From the NCBI GenBank assembly GCA_041744375.1, contig JBGTLA010000112.1, positions 1-14,108 on the forward strand: a stretch of DNA of 14,108 bases, in the 5' to 3' direction. This document shows, in pieces, positions 13,619-14,108 of the stretch; position 1 is the first letter of the stretch; each line of letters opens with the position of its first letter. Position numbers and translations under genes: made by a program. This stretch comes from JBGTLA01 sp041744375 (GTDB lineage: Bacteria; Actinomycetota; Acidimicrobiia; Spongiisociales; ZC4RG35). The notes under the pieces were generated by a model. The model was not told where the DNA came from, made no database searches, and saw only the letters and a program-made list of their open reading frames with translations.

Positions 13619-14108
13619 TCATGGTTGCAGTTGAGTGAAGTAGTCGCGCACGACGTCGCGCACCGAAGCCGGAATCAGCAGTCCATCCAGCGACTCGAGA
13701 GCGGTGTCGCGGTACTCGGAAAACCGGTCGCTGTAAGGAACGAGGGGGAGGTTCTCGACGCCGCCCCGGCCATCGGTGCGCCCGCGTACCTCACCCTGTT
13801 CGTCGGATCCTGCCAGGTCGACTCGCTCCCGACCGCCCAACGCCTCGCCGATGGGATCGAACACCGAGGAGCGGCCCGGCGAGGCGCCTGGTTCCTCGTG
13901 CTGGTTTCCGGATCCCGGGCCCATGCCACCACTCCCTGTCCCCGACCCGGTGCCTTGTTGTCCTCCGCTGCCTTGACCACTCCCCCCACCACCCGGACCC
14001 TGGCCTTGCCCTTGGCCTTGGCCTTGGCCCTGCCCCTGACCCTGCCCTTGGCCTTGGCCTTGGCCCTCACCCTGGCCCTCACCCTGAGCGGCGGCCAATC
14101 GACGCTGG
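13619..14108 (-). CDS. Gly-Gln-repeat protein upstream of moxR, C-terminal fragment
   Basis: The frame is open to the right edge, so the N-terminal part is missing; a TTG at 14098 could be read as a start, but Gln-Arg-Arg codons precede it in frame and the gene very likely continues. The visible 162 residues begin with a Gly-Gln/Glu repeat of 30 residues, then a Gly/Ser-rich low-complexity stretch and an acidic linker. The end is the ordered part: VPYSDRFSEYRDTALESL followed by IPASVRDVVRDYFTQLQP, a C-terminal pattern I associate with large membrane proteins encoded beside MoxR operons. I cannot give it a function. The low-complexity part probably forms a flexible linker between membrane-bound and C-terminal parts. 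Confidence 0.75.
   Translation of the reverse strand, partial: QRRLAAAQGEGQGEGQGQGQGQGQGQGQGQGQGQGQGPGGGGSGQGSGGQQGTGSGTGSGGMGPGSGNQHEEPGASPGRSSVFDPIGEALGGRERVDLAGSDEQGEVRGRTDGRGGVENLPLVPYSDRFSEYRDTALESLDGLLIPASVRDVVRDYFTQLQP
13997..14086 (-). repeat. Hexanucleotide tandem repeat coding for Gly-Gln/Glu dipeptides
   Basis: Fifteen six-base units with slight codon variation (on the plus strand mostly CCTTGG and CCCTGG, a few TCACCC-type) encode an unbroken alternation of Gly with Gln, two of them Glu. The period keeps the reading frame, so loss or gain of units would change linker length without a frameshift. Mixed CAG/CAA and GGC/GGG/GGT codons suggest the array is not a very recent expansion. 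Confidence 0.85.

Noticed and set aside
13997..14086. Short-period repeat as a CRISPR array or origin iterons
   Set aside because: It is a six-base coding repeat within an open frame, without spacers, and encodes a regular Gly-Gln linker.

Overview
The window is a GC-rich, gene-dense stretch whose codon use, frequent GTG starts and protein families point to a high-GC actinobacterium. A deep lineage such as Acidimicrobiia would fit, but this is a guess because no marker gene is present. I see no rRNA, tRNA, CRISPR array, insertion sequence, integrase or other sign of recent transfer. No gene-free stretch exceeds about 111 bases.

Region 1 (1-2402, plus strand): the C-terminal end of a secreted, tandem Ig/cadherin-like repeat protein is cut by the left edge. 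A rhodanese-MoeB/ThiF-type E1 enzyme follows, then a small JAMM/MPN metallopeptidase. The last two form a plausible sulfur-carrier pair: an activator of MoaD/ThiS/CysO-like proteins and a Mec-like hydrolase. No carrier gene is in the window.

Region 2 (2423-5412, minus strand): a tightly packed four-gene operon, read right to left, encodes an unrecognised seven-helix membrane protein, MogA/MoaB, an XdhC/CoxI-family protein and a CoxG-like SRPBCC protein. The first three are joined by 4-base stop/start overlaps. MogA, XdhC and CoxG are molybdenum-hydroxylase maturation and support factors, but the hydroxylase itself is not here. Together with the adjacent MoeB-like gene this makes a molybdenum/sulfur-cofactor neighbourhood.

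Region 3 (5471-7101): a plus-strand acyl-CoA thioesterase starts from a 58-base divergent spacer that holds a perfect 10-base inverted repeat. A minus-strand pair, a Mug-type mismatch uracil-DNA glycosylase and a small three-helix membrane protein, converges on it.

Region 4 (7213-14108, minus strand): a Bat/MoxR-type operon, read right to left, encodes a Gly-Gln-repeat protein cut by the right edge, a MoxR AAA+ ATPase, a DUF58 protein, a BatA-like VWA membrane protein and an 898-residue double-VWA protein. From moxR on, each stop and start overlap by 1 to 4 bases. The family is thought to assemble or monitor envelope or metal-containing protein complexes, and its substrate here cannot be read from sequence.

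I found no clear-cut undescribed system. The best leads are the seven-helix protein heading the molybdenum operon, the E1/JAMM pair without a carrier, the Cys-His-Cys insertion beside the second MIDAS of the double-VWA protein, and the divergent inverted repeat.
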